The notes beneath the pieces were generated by a model. It was not told the DNA's origin and ran no database searches. It saw only the letters and a list, made by a program, of their open reading frames with translations. Made by a program: the position numbers and the translations under genes. Source: Enoplolaimus lenunculus (Eukaryota > Nematoda > Enoplea > Enoplida > Thoracostomopsidae). From it: a stretch of 64,000 nt of DNA. The stretch spans positions 1-64,000 of the forward strand of contig JASANG010000764.1 of the NCBI GenBank assembly GCA_030248215.1, in the 5' to 3' direction. Shown here in pieces: positions 12,986 through 25,100 of the stretch (the stretch's first letter is position 1; each line of letters begins with the position of its first letter).

Positions 12986-13384
12986 ACGGATACCGATTTT
13001 TACTGGAAACGAAAACGGATATCCGGTCGCACCCTGCCTATAGTTATCGTGGCCGTTGTAATTCTCCTGGTGCTTTCAGATGTGAAACACATATCGTCGG
13101 AAGGCTCTCAAACAGAAGAACTATTTAGTAATGCAATGGTAAGAACCATTTGGAACTGTCTGCGAAATAGTTTCTCAGTATCATACGATATGTTTGAAAA
13201 TGTCTGCAAAGTTGTGGCAAACTAGCTTGTTTGTCATGTAGAATATCATGATATTAAAGTTTGAATTGGAATTCTTTGAACTTAAATATATTTTAGGAAA
13301 ATTTTCGCCAAAAACACAAACGTACTTAGAAGATAATTCTGTGCGTTCAAAATCATTTAATGCAACATGAATCTAACTTTGGCC

Positions 13385-14215
13385 CATGTATAGAACAGGG
13401 GCTTCCAGTTTTCCAGGGTGGAAAACTATGACCCAGGAGTGCAGCGCAGCCACTCCTGTATGACGGACTGATTTTCCACTGGTTCTGCAGGAAAAATCAC
13501 AGGCATAGGTTTTGCTATGGAAAAGTGGAAATTTCATAACCCTAGATATTCCGTGATTCGGTATTTAGTAGGGAAAATTTGTAGTGTAAACCTTGGTTGG
13601 AAAGCGGAAAAAGTGGAAATTTTAAAAGCTTCGATTATTCCTGGGTTGGTATGAAACATCTGAAGCATAGGTTTTGGTTGGAAAACGAGAAAAGTGAAAA
13701 ATTTAAACGCTTAGATTTTCCTTGGTTGGTAGGGAAAATCTGTAGTGTAGTTTGTGTGGAAAACGTAAAAAATAGAAATCTTAAAAGCGAAAATCTAGGC
13801 ATTGAATTTTCCACTTTTACCGTTTTCCAAACAAAACCTGTGCTTCAGATTTTTTCTACCAACCCATGGTAAATCTAGGCATTTAAATATTACCGTTTTC
13901 TAACCAAAACCCATGCTTCAGATTTTTCCTACCAACCAAGGGCAAATCTACCCATTAAAATTTTTTACTGTTCCCGTTTTACAACAAAAACCTAGATTCA
14001 GATATTTCATACCAACCAAGGGAAAATCTAGGGATTAATTTTTTCAACTTTTCCCATTTTCTAACCAAAATCTATGCTTTAGGAATTTCTCACCAACCAA
14101 GGAAAAATCTAGGCGTTTTAATTTTCCAGTTTTCCAACCAAAACCTATGCTTCAGACATTTCTTACCAACTAAGTAAGGAAAAATCTAGACATTATTATA
14201 ACGTGAACCCTGAAT
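13385..14215. repeat. Foldback array of about 83-bp units
   Basis: Units containing GCATAGGTTTTGGTTGGAAA and a TTTCCTTGGTTGGTAGGAAA-like part run forward in about 13500-13760 and inverted in about 13800-14190. Outer parts hold GTGTAAACC and GTGAACCCTG-like ends. No coding potential seen. Confidence 0.65.
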
Positions 14216-14754
14216 TACGCTTAGGCTTTAGATAAGCAAACGACCTTATTGGCTAGGCTTCTGAAATCGTATTTACTTCCGTTTTGCTTAAAAATTTACT
14301 TGTCGACTTCAGTAAACACTTAACTTGTTGGATAAAACAAAATGTCATTTTGTGCAAGGGCAACAAGAACCAACGTATTTTTTCCTGTATCAGAGGAACA
14401 TTAGGCCTGTAATCTTTAATTCAGACCGAAAGGGATAACAACCTAAAAGCATTTATACTGCACCACGCCAAAAACTTTCAGTTACTAACTATAAATTGCT
14501 TAGAAAATACATAAAGTACAAAGTAATACCTAAGTAAGGTTTTAGAAACGCAGCCAATATTTACAGCCGAACCTAAGTATTAACCTTATATGCGGAGAAA
14601 AGTATCCAATGAGTAGTATTTACTGCTGTCAATGTATTCGAAACAAAAATATCTGATTTACCATTATAGCTCAGACATACTAGAATACAATTAAATTTTA
14701 CTGTTCAGACAAAACAGTAGTAACAAAAATACGAAACGTAAACATTGTAATCAG

Positions 14755-14850
14755 GGTGCAACCGGTGGTGCGCATTCGTATCCGGTACAAAACATACTTC
14801 TGGCTGCGACTTCGATAGAAATTTTGCCAGAGGTTACGGCAATTTCGATT
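14755..14850. repeat. Family I repeat fragment at the 3' end of rpl-34
   Basis: Starts CAGGGTGCAACCGGTGGT, then GATAGAAATTTTGCCAGAGG and TTACGGCAATTTCG, matching copy 3 (55922 onward). The rpl-34 stop and last few codons lie inside the matching part. Confidence 0.6.
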
Positions 14851-16905
14851 TAACAGCTAATTGCGCTTTTACAACTTTCGCTACAATTTTCTGTTCTTCT
14901 ACTAAAAACGCTCGGACAATTCTAAAAATAACAAATTATGATAAAAAATACTCAAGCCTAGGTTTACGCTTAGGCTTAGTTTGCAGGCCGTTATACGTCA
15001 CACGGAACAGCAACGTCAACCAGCTAAATAGCTTCGAAACAATATAAATCCAGTCGAACTGTTTACGAATATAAAACCATTATTCGCATCACTGGTTACT
15101 TCCACACACATTAATTAGTGTAAAACGGTTTGTGTGGTTCTAGTAAATGGCAGACAAGAAACTAAGTAAAAATGTTATCATCAAAAGCAACTTCCGAAAC
15201 TGTCATATGCATATACTTGAGAACATAGCAAAAAAGTGTAAATAATGCTCTGAACGGCTGAGTGCAAGGGTTTCTATATCGCGCAAATGAGTGTGTAAGA
15301 ATTCTTCCAGGTCCAAGGGAACATAAAAATGCCCTCAACAGTCTAAACATCTATTTTCCTGCTATTTTCAGATGCCGAACCCGCAAAATCTAGATATGTT
15401 TTGGAGACAAGTTGTTTCGAATAGAGATTCTTCTAAGAATATGTAAACAAATTTTAACCTTTAGTCGTGCGCTGGCTGAACAGCGCAACTCTACCTGTCT
15501 CTAACACACTTCCCACATTTTGTCCCACCATACGCTCTAGTGACCGTTTTGTGTCGCTTTGATAATTGCGATAGCTCCCGTGGCCGCGCTGGTGTAATCT
15601 ATAAAATAAACACATATCATAGTGAATGGCGCCACCACACCAGATACTTCAAATACAACACTAAATCAAACGCTGGCAAAGCGCGGAAAAGCAACTTAAG
15701 AAAAGTTAATAAGTTTAAATTAAAAAATTTGTATTAATCATACCTTTTCGTTAATTATTGTTTTCAAGAGTGTATGAATAATTTGTGTTATTGATAGAGC
15801 CTAACGCGGTCACCATATGGCACTACACGCTCCTAGATTAGGGGGTATTCTGGTTCATTCTGCACAGTATTTTTGAACAATTTACTGTAACGCGAACATA
15901 TCATGTCATACACCTTGAAATTGCTAATTAATTAATCACTAAAACATTCTTTGGGCATTCTCCTAAACTGAAGGGTTGTATGGCAAAAAACTTCGCGTGA
16001 TGCTGCATAGGATTCACTACTGAGATGTACAAGTATCGAACACTTATATATAATAACTCGTGGCGTTCTTAAATATCAGAAATGAACCAGATGGCGTGGG
16101 TGTAAATAGAAAGGTATACATCAAAACTTTAAGTTATTTTCAAACCCTTTTCACAAAAAAACGAAGTACGCAATTCAGATCCATTATTTAGCTTACTAAT
16201 GCTAACAGTTTATGCCAAAGAAATTAATAATAAAATGTTATTAAAAGAATTTTAGTAGTACATAGTACATACCCCTTTCAATTTTTCTTTGCAGTCGCCA
16301 CATTTCGGCACACTTCCTGGTTTCTTTGGGTATAAATATACCAAACGTCCACCAGGTGTTTTTGATCTGAAATAATTGCATATAAGGGCCGGTTAATAAA
16401 CAACTTAAAAATTTGGTTTGAAAACTCCAACGTTTTATTAATATGTCACTGCAGGACGACAGCCCATCTAGCTACAAACATTACACAAATTCACGAGCCG
16501 GATACTTCAATATCCGGCTCCGGCTCACCGTTTCGACAAAAATAAAGCTTTATTACAAAAATTTGGTGACATTTACACAAACTCCCCCTTGGTTACGGGC
16601 CCGTTTTCATATCAAAGTTTCTTGCCATACAAGTAACAATCATATTTATTACTTAAGCATAAAAATAACTTAATATGCGGTTCTTACACTTTTGAATAAT
16701 ATATATGGCAATGTTGAATATATACCGAAGCCGGATGTCCAGTTTTTGCTTCAGTCTGATAGACAATTATACATTACAAGAAATGAACAAAGAACAAACA
16801 AACAGTCAAAGGAACAAACACCCTGGACGTTAGAGCTTACACTTTAGTCCGATTGGATTTCGTATTATAAGACAATCGGCGACGGTATGTTAATCTTTGA
16901 GTCAT
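14834..16905 (-). CDS. rpl-34: 60S ribosomal protein L34 (eL34), four exons
   Basis: Exons on the minus strand, in coding order: 16905-16841, 16366-16273, 15598-15495 and 14921-14834 (stop at 14836-14834). Phases join to give 351 nt, 116 residues, close to the 117 of human RPL34. Exon 1 starts [18 protein letters not shown], almost the human N-terminus; exon 2 has [10 protein letters not shown] and the C-x2-C motif in [10 protein letters not shown]; exon 3 has [15 protein letters not shown] with the second C-x2-C; exon 4 has [18 protein letters not shown]. The four cysteines of the eL34 zinc site are present. The protein is part of the large ribosomal subunit. The third intron has an unusual donor, AG|GTAGAG. 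The final codons and the stop lie in sequence that matches a dispersed repeat (see findings). It diverges from the TFIIE beta gene, with 1.17 kb between the start codons. I am very sure of the family. Confidence 0.95.
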
Positions 16906-18076
16906 TTTGTTGCAAATAAAGATAACTGTTACTATTTTATGTTATTCCTAACGCTATAAATATTAACTGATAAAGTTTAAATTGAAATATATGCACACAC
17001 TGCATCTGACACTGGTGTTCACCAACTGGGCGCTATGAATAGTGCTTTTGGAACTAATATCACTTATCATACAAGTCAAGTAACATACCGTGCTATGATA
17101 AAAGTCTAGCTATGTATCTACTGTACACAGTACCTATGAATTTCTTTTCAATGTGGATACATAAAACTCAAGCCACGTCCAGTTTTTCGCTAAGCGTCTG
17201 TAAAGAGATTTCCGTATAATGTAATCGAGGCACCTATACAGTTACACATAGGATTAAAGCCATTTTAATAATGGAATGCTCGCAACATACAATATGCGCA
17301 CTGCTCAACAATTGGTTTACAGTAGAATCGGCCAGCATTTATAATTATTTAACGAATTTGAGGTTTTTTGATGATTGTGTATGCAAGAGGCTACCATACC
17401 ACACAAAAAACTATAACATTTAGAGCTCGTAACACACTCGAGTCATGATACAAATGTTGCATGATATATTTCTCTGCCAAAAGTCATCGTTTTCGCACAA
17501 CATGATTTTTGTTTAATTAGGGTTTGCATTTACTTTCAGACTAAACCAGTTATAGTAAGAACTTATAATACGTGTACATATTATTGTATCACCGCTTTGA
17601 TTATAGGAGCTTAATGTCATAGCTGTTGTATTGTAATTCTATCATACAAGACTATGTCTAGCGTTTAAAAAGCACCGTAAATAATTAGATATTGCGTCGA
17701 GTTTTACGGCGCACTGGACCATGCTGTTATGTCAAATATAGGATAATGTCTGCATGTGCAGCGTTTGCACGAACCCTTCCTTGCTCTTCTAGATTTGTGT
17801 TGTCAGTCTAGGTAGGAACCAGGACTTCAGACCTGTCCACTAATGAGCTGGAAAAACGGTTTAGAGCGGGGATCGAACTCTCAGCCTATGGATCCTTAAG
17901 CGAATACTCTACCACTGCGCCACGCAGCCTGCCTCTCCAACTGCGTTTTTCGTCGTCTATATGTGTCAACCGTACACCACAATGTGCATTGCATTTATTG
18001 TATACGCACCAGGACAAGCATGTCTCACATGCTTACATTGATTTATTTTTAAGTAATTTCACTATATTTAATCACT
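16906..18076. promoter_or_regulatory. Divergent upstream region of rpl-34 and TFIIE beta
   Basis: The 1171 bp between the two start codons must hold both promoters if no upstream non-coding exon lies elsewhere. No clear TATA box or pyrimidine tract start could be assigned. Part of it (about 17760-18037) is a SINE copy on the minus strand that ends only 40 bp before the TFIIE beta start codon. Confidence 0.5.
17760..18037 (-). repeat. tRNA-derived SINE, family S1, copy 1
   Basis: Read on the minus strand: a leader of about 95 nt starting TGTAAGCATGTGAGACATGC, then a tRNA-like part (about 17935-17865) with A-box-like TGGCGCAGTGGTAGAG and B-box-like GAGTTCGATCCC, then a tail with CCTGGTTCCTACCTAGACTG. 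The cloverleaf is not intact, so it is not a tRNA gene. The second copy at 62969 shares leader, tRNA-like part and tail. Confidence 0.75.
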
Positions 18077-21000
18077 ATGGATCCGGAATTGTTGAAGCAA
18101 TCAGCAGAGTTTAAAAGGCGCGCGTCTAATCTACCGAGCGTGAGTCGATCTCACAGACAGGTTAACGATGCCGAAGGACAGCCGCCTCCAGCTAAAAAAG
18201 GGAAGACCGTGGTAGCAGCGAAACCATCAGGTATGTACGCTGCGTATAGCAAATATTGTTAAAAGATATCATGAGTGCAGAATGAGGTGCTTTCATACAG
18301 CGATTTGTGGAAATTCTTCTGTTTTGAATTTTTAAGGAAGCAAGCAAACAGCCGCGTTTGATTACAAAACCGCAACTTCCGCGAGCGCCGCGGCTAAGTT
18401 TGGCATACTTCATCGTATTGTTGATTATATGAAGGTAAATATCTTGGTTGTTAGACGCGAAAGTTCACCGGGTTAAGAACTAGTTTTTGTGCACACATTC
18501 TTTTAACATGGTAGCCATTTTTGCTCCATATTATTTTTATTTATTATACGTTTTCGGCCCTTTTTCGGCAGGGGGATATTTGTGAAATCTGCAAGTCCAA
18601 CTGAGCACGAGTATACCAAACTTTTCTAAACATCTTGTTTCCTGATTATATCTCTTTGGAGCGCCCGGGCAGGTTTTCTACTTTTATAAAGTAAAGAATG
18701 ATTATCGTTTTAGTAGTTTATAGGACTTTTTATTCTCTTACAAAGCGCAGTTATTATGGCGTCAGTTACGTTGCAGAATGTTACCTATGTAGACACTGAT
18801 CTAAAGTGCAACAAAATGACCGCAGATTACTTTGCATTAAATTGTATATTTCAGAAGAGACATTTGGAAGGCAACAGCTGGAGTTTAACACTCGAAGAGA
18901 TACTGCAAGAATTGTTGTTATATGATGTTGATAGAAAAACTAAAGAGTGGCTAAACGCTGAGGTTTGTTGTTGACTGATATTTTCTAATAGGATGGTACG
19001 CAAGTTGCACTTTCATATTATCGAATTGGATTGTGGGATTCTGATTTGTGTTCCAGCGAATAAATATAACGGTGTTGCTTTAATATGTATGCGTTAGTTT
19101 AGTTGATATTTCCAAAATATTTTAAGAAGATTATAATTTTATAGTAATCAGCTCTGATTAAAATAAAAAAAATAATTTTCTTAAGAATACGCAATGTATA
19201 AAGCTGTCTAAGTATTTTTGTTTATAGTTAATCCTGTATTTTCGATTTAATAGACAACCTGTTGCTGTCAGCTGCGATTTTCAGGCTTTTTTTAGTCTTT
19301 GCCCAAAAATCCTCGACTAATACAAGATGCTGAAGGTCGTTACATGTATAAACCGCCGTACAAAGTTAAAGGAAAAAATTCTCTGCTCGCAACGCTAAAG
19401 AGGCACGATCTTGAAGGCAAAGGCGGCATTTTGCTCTCTGATCTGAATGATTCTATGATTAATGCCGAAAAAACCGTCGAGGTAAGAAAGTGGGCGTTTT
19501 AAGGTGAGATAATATAATGCCAGTGGCGCAGTCAATGGCTGAGCCACCAGCATCTCAGTCTAACAACGTTTTAAGGGAAAGCCTTGATGGTGCCATATAT
19601 AGTTCAACCACTGTGCGTTAAGACCACGTCTTTCTGAAAAATTTTCCAAAATTTGCTAATTGATAAGCACACAATAATTTAAAAATATGTTAATTGCGTT
19701 TACACGTTAAATGTTCGCTATTTTGAGGCGCTTGGCACCGATGCAGTCATGCTACCTACGCTTATAAACAAAAGAAAGGACAAAGTTGTGTTTTTCAACG
19801 ATAAGGATAACGCTGTGAAAGTGGATGAAGGTAAAAGTACTTGCCAAAAGATGAAGCATAAGGATGGCGAACTTTTAGGTCTAGTTTACCTTCAGTTGAT
19901 TGGGTTTACTACTAGGTACAATGTGAATGACATAAAAGGGGATTGCGCTGATTGAACTAAACAAAGGAAGTCAATAGTTGAGTACAATAATAAAATTAAA
20001 TTTTGAACCGTTGTTGCACTTCTTTTCGCTTAGAAACGTTATTTGTAGTTTGAAGATAAAGTTGCGTTTACGTAAACTCTTGCAAACACTGTTCAAGCAT
20101 TTATGGGAAGTCATTCATTTATGTTTGCTAGAGTATTGATTTTTTGGAACAATCAATCACTGATTTTAGAATTTGTGAATCTATGGCGGACAGTACCTGT
20201 TGATCACGTGGATGATACAAAAATAGAAGAATATCTACAGAAACATGGCATAACTTCGATGGCTGATATTAGTGCGAAAAAGCGGGTAAGTGTTTATGAG
20301 TTTCTTTGTTCTAGTATAAAGAGTTATAAAGAGTGGTTTTGCTCCAACTTTGAAAAATTCCGCAGGCAGAATTTGCTGGCTTCGGTCTTAATGTAATTTA
20401 TGTAGCCTGTCTCTGAAATAGACTAACATAACACCTAAAATGTATATTTTGTTTAAGTATTTATTCTTAGTGGGTCATCCCACGTAATAATGGGTTAGTC
20501 ATTTTAAAAAACTTGGTCAGAAGGATGTTGTAGATAGACATAGTCCCTTAGTCGAGCCCAGGGTAACAGAGACACTGTTTACAGCATTTCTACAGTGTGG
20601 TCGGGGTCGCCTTGCAAACCGCGCCTCTTATCACTATTGTTCGTTTTTTGGACACAAACGCGATTTGAATTGGTTACGGTTACTGCGACCATAACCGCAA
20701 TCGCGATTGCCAGTATTAAAATTTTCAATGGCTTTTAAACGCGGTTACAATGCGGTTTGAGACGCGATTTTGATCGCGTCTCCAAACGCGAGTGGCCGCG
20801 AGCAAAAACAAATCTACCACGATTGTAAAACAGCGAGCACAGACGCAACTACGATTACTACGCACGTAATTCTTTCCGTGACTATAACGTCATTACGGCC
20901 ATGATAGTACACAGTGCAAAACGTCCTGACACTACAACGGAACTCCGTACGAATGTATTGTTGTTGTACATTTGTGTTAGTAGAAACTATTCTTAAAGAA

Positions 21001-21354
21001 ATTGAAAATTATTTCGCACGCACGCATAACCACAAAGTTACAAAAGCTTCTCAAAGAAATAGAAAATTATTTCACACACACACTCGCATAAACCACAAAG
21101 TTACAAAAGTTGCAGCGAGAGTGTCTACCTTAGAGACTCTGTTTTGTAATTACTTTCATCGATCAAAGTACATGGTGTATGTTTTCTTCAAGCTGTGGTT
21201 ATAGCATTGCTTTTTGTTACTTTATCCTATGTATTGGGTGTGAGTTATTTTATTACAGGCTGTCCAAATAAAGCGCAAAACAAACAAACGAAAAGCGAAT
21301 ATTGTGCATAATAATCATTTGGAAGGTGTCTTACAAGATTTTTCGACCGATTGA
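18077..21354 (+). CDS. gtf-2E2: Transcription initiation factor IIE subunit beta, seven exons
   Basis: Exons: 18077-18230, 18337-18434, 18855-18962, 19296-19481, 19728-19830, 20170-20285 and 21259-21354; all introns are GT-AG and phases agree. The product has 286 residues (human GTF2E2 has 291). It starts MDPELLKQSAEFKRRA, as in the human protein. Residues about 73-120 (KFGILHRIVDYMK to TKEWLNAE) form the first winged helix; about 130-225 (YKPPYKVKGKNSLL, GGILLSDL, VVFFNDK, EFVNLWRTV) the second; KIEEYLQKHGITSM and a basic tail with IKRKTNKRK and NNHLEGVLQDFSTD end the protein. TFIIE beta pairs with TFIIE alpha and recruits and regulates TFIIH at RNA polymerase II promoters. The third donor is a weak GTTTGT. 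The last intron (20286-21258) holds a GC-rich repeat and a tandem duplication. The symbol is a family label only. Confidence 0.96.
20993..21116 (+). repeat. Tandem duplication of about 62 bp in the last TFIIE beta intron
   Basis: AAAGAAATTGAAAATTATTT ... CCACAAAGTTACAAAAG occurs twice in direct order. Confidence 0.75.
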
Positions 21355-22176
21355 AAGCCACAATTTGAAGACATGTGGCGTAGCAAGACATGCTTTAATT
21401 GTGCTTAATGTTGAAGACAAAACAAACAATAGCTGATGGCAGTTATTGAAAAAGGAAACCATTATGATATCAGTCAGACTTATTGTCCGCTTGTGAAATT
21501 ATTGTTCTATATTGGTTGGTAATGCGCTTTTGGCTGTGAATGTAACGCAATGCACGCAGTGCTATGACAGTGGTTTATAGAAGAGAGTGTTATTGGGTTG
21601 TTAATCATTTTTGATCTTTGTAAAAATAAACAAACCGTGTTTTTTATGAAATGCTCATATTTGTTGCATATATTACGAGCGGTAAAATTCGATGCACAAA
21701 TTTGACGTCACTACCGCACAGGACAGTAAAATAACGGAAGATTTTGAATGGGATTTGTTGTTTTTGGTCGAAACCAAACAATTGCGACATACATTGTAAA
21801 AGAATCACTACCAGAATTTCGGCTAGTTGTGTAATGCGAGGCATTGTGCGATCAACTCAGGTTTAACCGTCAAAATCTTGTCCAGCAGTGGTAGGCGCCT
21901 TATATATGACAGCCGAGTTCAAGTTGGGACTGTTGTTTCGTTTGAAAACTGTACATCGTTTAGGATGCTTAGATATATACTATATAGTTATCGTCATGTA
22001 ATCCTTTGCTTTATGCACCAGTAAGGAATTCGGCAAGTACTATTCTATCTATAGGCTTTGGCATGCGGGAGGATTAGTTTCATAACTAGGCTTTAGTGAG
22101 CAGGCGCTTATGATTAACATGGGTTCTGTTAGAAATGTTGATTTGATAAAATTGTTAACTTAGCGTTATTTAACAG

Positions 22177-25100
22177 TATATCATTATCGCAACGGCAACC
22201 AATCGACAACGATTCTTTCGACGAAAGTCACGGCTTGCATGTAATTTTGAATTGCACGCGCGGTTTGAGCCGAGCATCCGAAATTCGAATGACGCTGTTG
22301 TCTGTAAAAATCATTGTTCTAACGCAAGCAGTGTAACCGACAGTTGTGTTTGTAACGTTGTTCATTCCTGCTCGATTGCGAATAATTTCGATAACTCACC
22401 GAGCGGCTTCAGTGAAGCTTGTACAGTGCCAGAGAATTTAGAGTGTATGTCTAAGCGTTGTATTAATCAAGGTGATACGCTAGTATTGAATGCGAAACGG
22501 GTATGCAATGAACCAGACAGTGTATCAGTTTCGGCAGACAACAGGGATTGGGCTAAAACTAGGTGCTGTGTGCCTGAAAGGACGTTAGCTTCAAAGCGAT
22601 TGATCGCCAATGAACAAAGATACAGTTTTGAAAATTTTGGACATCAGTCGGAAGTCAAGCTAGTATCAAACGTTTCTGGGCGAAAATCGAAACAGGTTGG
22701 TTGCGAACACAGCGAAGCTGAGCAAGTCCAGGGTTCTAGTCGCTCGTTGTTGGGTAGATTTGACTTGCCAGAGCTGTTGTCATTCGTTAGCGTATCGAGA
22801 AACATTGTGAGCGACGTTGTTTTGTCCAATCAGATCTCGCCTGGGCTTGTAATGAGTTTAGCGAGGAACGCTGTGGTTGGTTCGTTGCACCGGCGAGTAG
22901 TGAACTATCAGCGCATTGTATTGGATACGACGCTGTTGTCGCAGTTTATTGCTAATAGTTTTTCAAATGAAACGCATCAGAACATGCTTGTTGTGCGGTA
23001 TGGTTTGGCGTCCGGTCGGTGTTCCATGAGCGTAAAGCAGCAAACTGGTATTTGGAGTACTGTAGAATAATGATTTATGAAATTGTTGCTTGTTTGCACT
23101 GCTTTTCTATCACGCGACTGGTGTTACCTTTGTTGCTGTGAAGAAGGTTTATTTTGAGCGTTAATCCCATTTTTGGGGATTGGGGATACACTGAGCACTA
23201 GTACTAGCCGAAACTGCTCGAGCTGCGTCGAATGTAGTCGAAACCGCTCGAGCTGCGTCGAATGTAGTCGACACTGCTCGAGCTGCGTCGAATGTAGTCG
23301 AAACTGTTCGAGCTGCGTCGAATGTAGTCGACACTGCTCGAGCTGCGTCGAATGTAGTCGAAACTGTTCGAGCTGCGTCGAATGTAGTCGAAACTGCTCG
23401 TGCTGCGTCGAATGTAGTCGAAACTGCTCGAGCTGTGTTGAGTGGTGTGCAATTTTTGAATTGTTTGTGACACGAAAGTTTTTGCTCCTTGTGTGAGTCG
23501 TAAAATTGCAGAAAATGGAATTTTTTAAAAATGAAAATTTTGGACATGAAAGGGATAATGAAAAATACTAGAAAGTAAGATATGCAATAATTTTCAAAAT
23601 AGGATCATTCTTGACACATCTCTCATATTCAAGCATAAAGGTAAACATGAGCATGCTAATTTAGTACTACTCGATATATGCTAAGATTTTGTTTTAATAA
23701 GAGTCTTAGTATTAGCGGGGTTTCTTGAAGCATTCATTTTTGTCATTTTCAACAAAATTAACAACGAAATATTGTGATCTTTGTTAAAAAAATAACGCAT
23801 GTCGGGTTTTGACAAACACTTTTAATGTTGATTAGAAAAATTACGATAAGAATGTTTATTTTAAATGTTTTTAACATTTTCTGGTGTTCAAATTTTTTAG
23901 TCTTGTTTTGGTGATAGACAGATTAAAGCGTGCAAACAAGCAACATATGTCGTCACCGTTCAGTACAGGTGGGTATCATTTAGGTTGTTTAAATGGTTGT
24001 CCTAAATCAGTATCTTTATTGCCGGAAAGGATTAATCCGTTGAGGCAGGTGGATGGAAACTTAGCAACCAACAAATTGGGAACATTTGCGAGCAAAAGAT
24101 TCGATCCGACAGATATAGCAAGTAGTTCAAGTGATCGTGCTGGAGACTGGTCGTCGGATAATAAAAGTTCAGATGTGTCTGGAGTTGGAATTGAATTGGC
24201 GTTTTCGTCGTTGGATGAATCTGAATTCAAAGCTGTGTTTGATAAATGTAAGTATGTAAGCATTATTTTTTTGAATTTTCACGCTGCCACAGTTATATTG
24301 GTTTACGCTGATTCGACCAGCAGACATTATTCAAGTTTGTGGTGTTTGCTGAGGCTATACGCAAACCGTTTACAAGCTGTCGAAAATTTTTTGACCTCTA
24401 CAATTAAGCACTGCAGGATTAAAAATGTGTGTGTGAAAGCGTATTTACTTAGTCAGAAATTTCCGGAACGCAGGTATCACGTGCCCTCCGTCAAATAAAT
24501 TGATTTATATGTATGAGACACATTTGGCTATATGGGCACTAGAGTTTGCACTGTATGAAGTTTACATTTGAGAACGTGGACTTGAGTGAGAAAGCATAAG
24601 TTGTTTAATTACGACGTACTGCATATTATTGTAAGTTTTCGAGTCACGAATTAATAAAAATTTGTGTTGCTTCAGTCTTGCCTTCTGTCCGCCCTTCAAA
24701 ACCAACTGCGAAGAAACACAAAGCAATCCGACACGTTAAAGAACGCCCAAACTACTTTGTTGCCATTCCATTTCTGTGCCCAGAAGTAAGTAAAACTATG
24801 CTCAGTTACGGACATAAAGAAGTAAGCCTAAAGAGCAGTAATCAAAATGGCGGCATTTGTACACGTTCTCTCACATTTAAGGCTAAGCCTTAGTGTTAGG
24901 CTTAGATTTAAGCTTACTCTTAAGTCAGCTGTTTAGGCAAGGGTGCGATTGCTTTAACTTGGCTGATGGGTGTGCCGATTAATTGGCATCGGCATCGGTA
25001 ATAATCGGCAGTTTTCGGTAGAATTGGCATCGGCATCGGCACTGCAAAATAATTGCCGATTCTTTGTCGATACTTTTTGCACATAACAGTCAGTTTGAAT

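Larger units (their letters stand above)
1..14754. other. Gene-poor, repeat-rich left flank
   Basis: No exon with convincing splice sites or a recognised domain was found on either strand. The stretch holds AT simple repeats, copies of families A, C, H, I, T and E listed separately, the integrase-bearing element and the 13.4-14.2 kb foldback. Scattered open frames below 155 codons fall in repeats. Confidence 0.6.

Noticed and set aside
15540-15737. Plus-strand open frame with YNTKSN, resembling the start of ribosomal protein L34
   Set aside because: It overlaps the antisense of true rpl-34 exon 3, and the real YNTKSN exon is on the minus strand at 16841-16905. The match is chance.
17865-17937. 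tRNA gene on the minus strand
   Set aside because: Same SINE-derived sequence; the acceptor stem does not close.
23161-23547. Open frames with ten-residue repeats on both strands
   Set aside because: Produced by the 30-bp minisatellite, whose unit length is a multiple of three; it lies in an intron.
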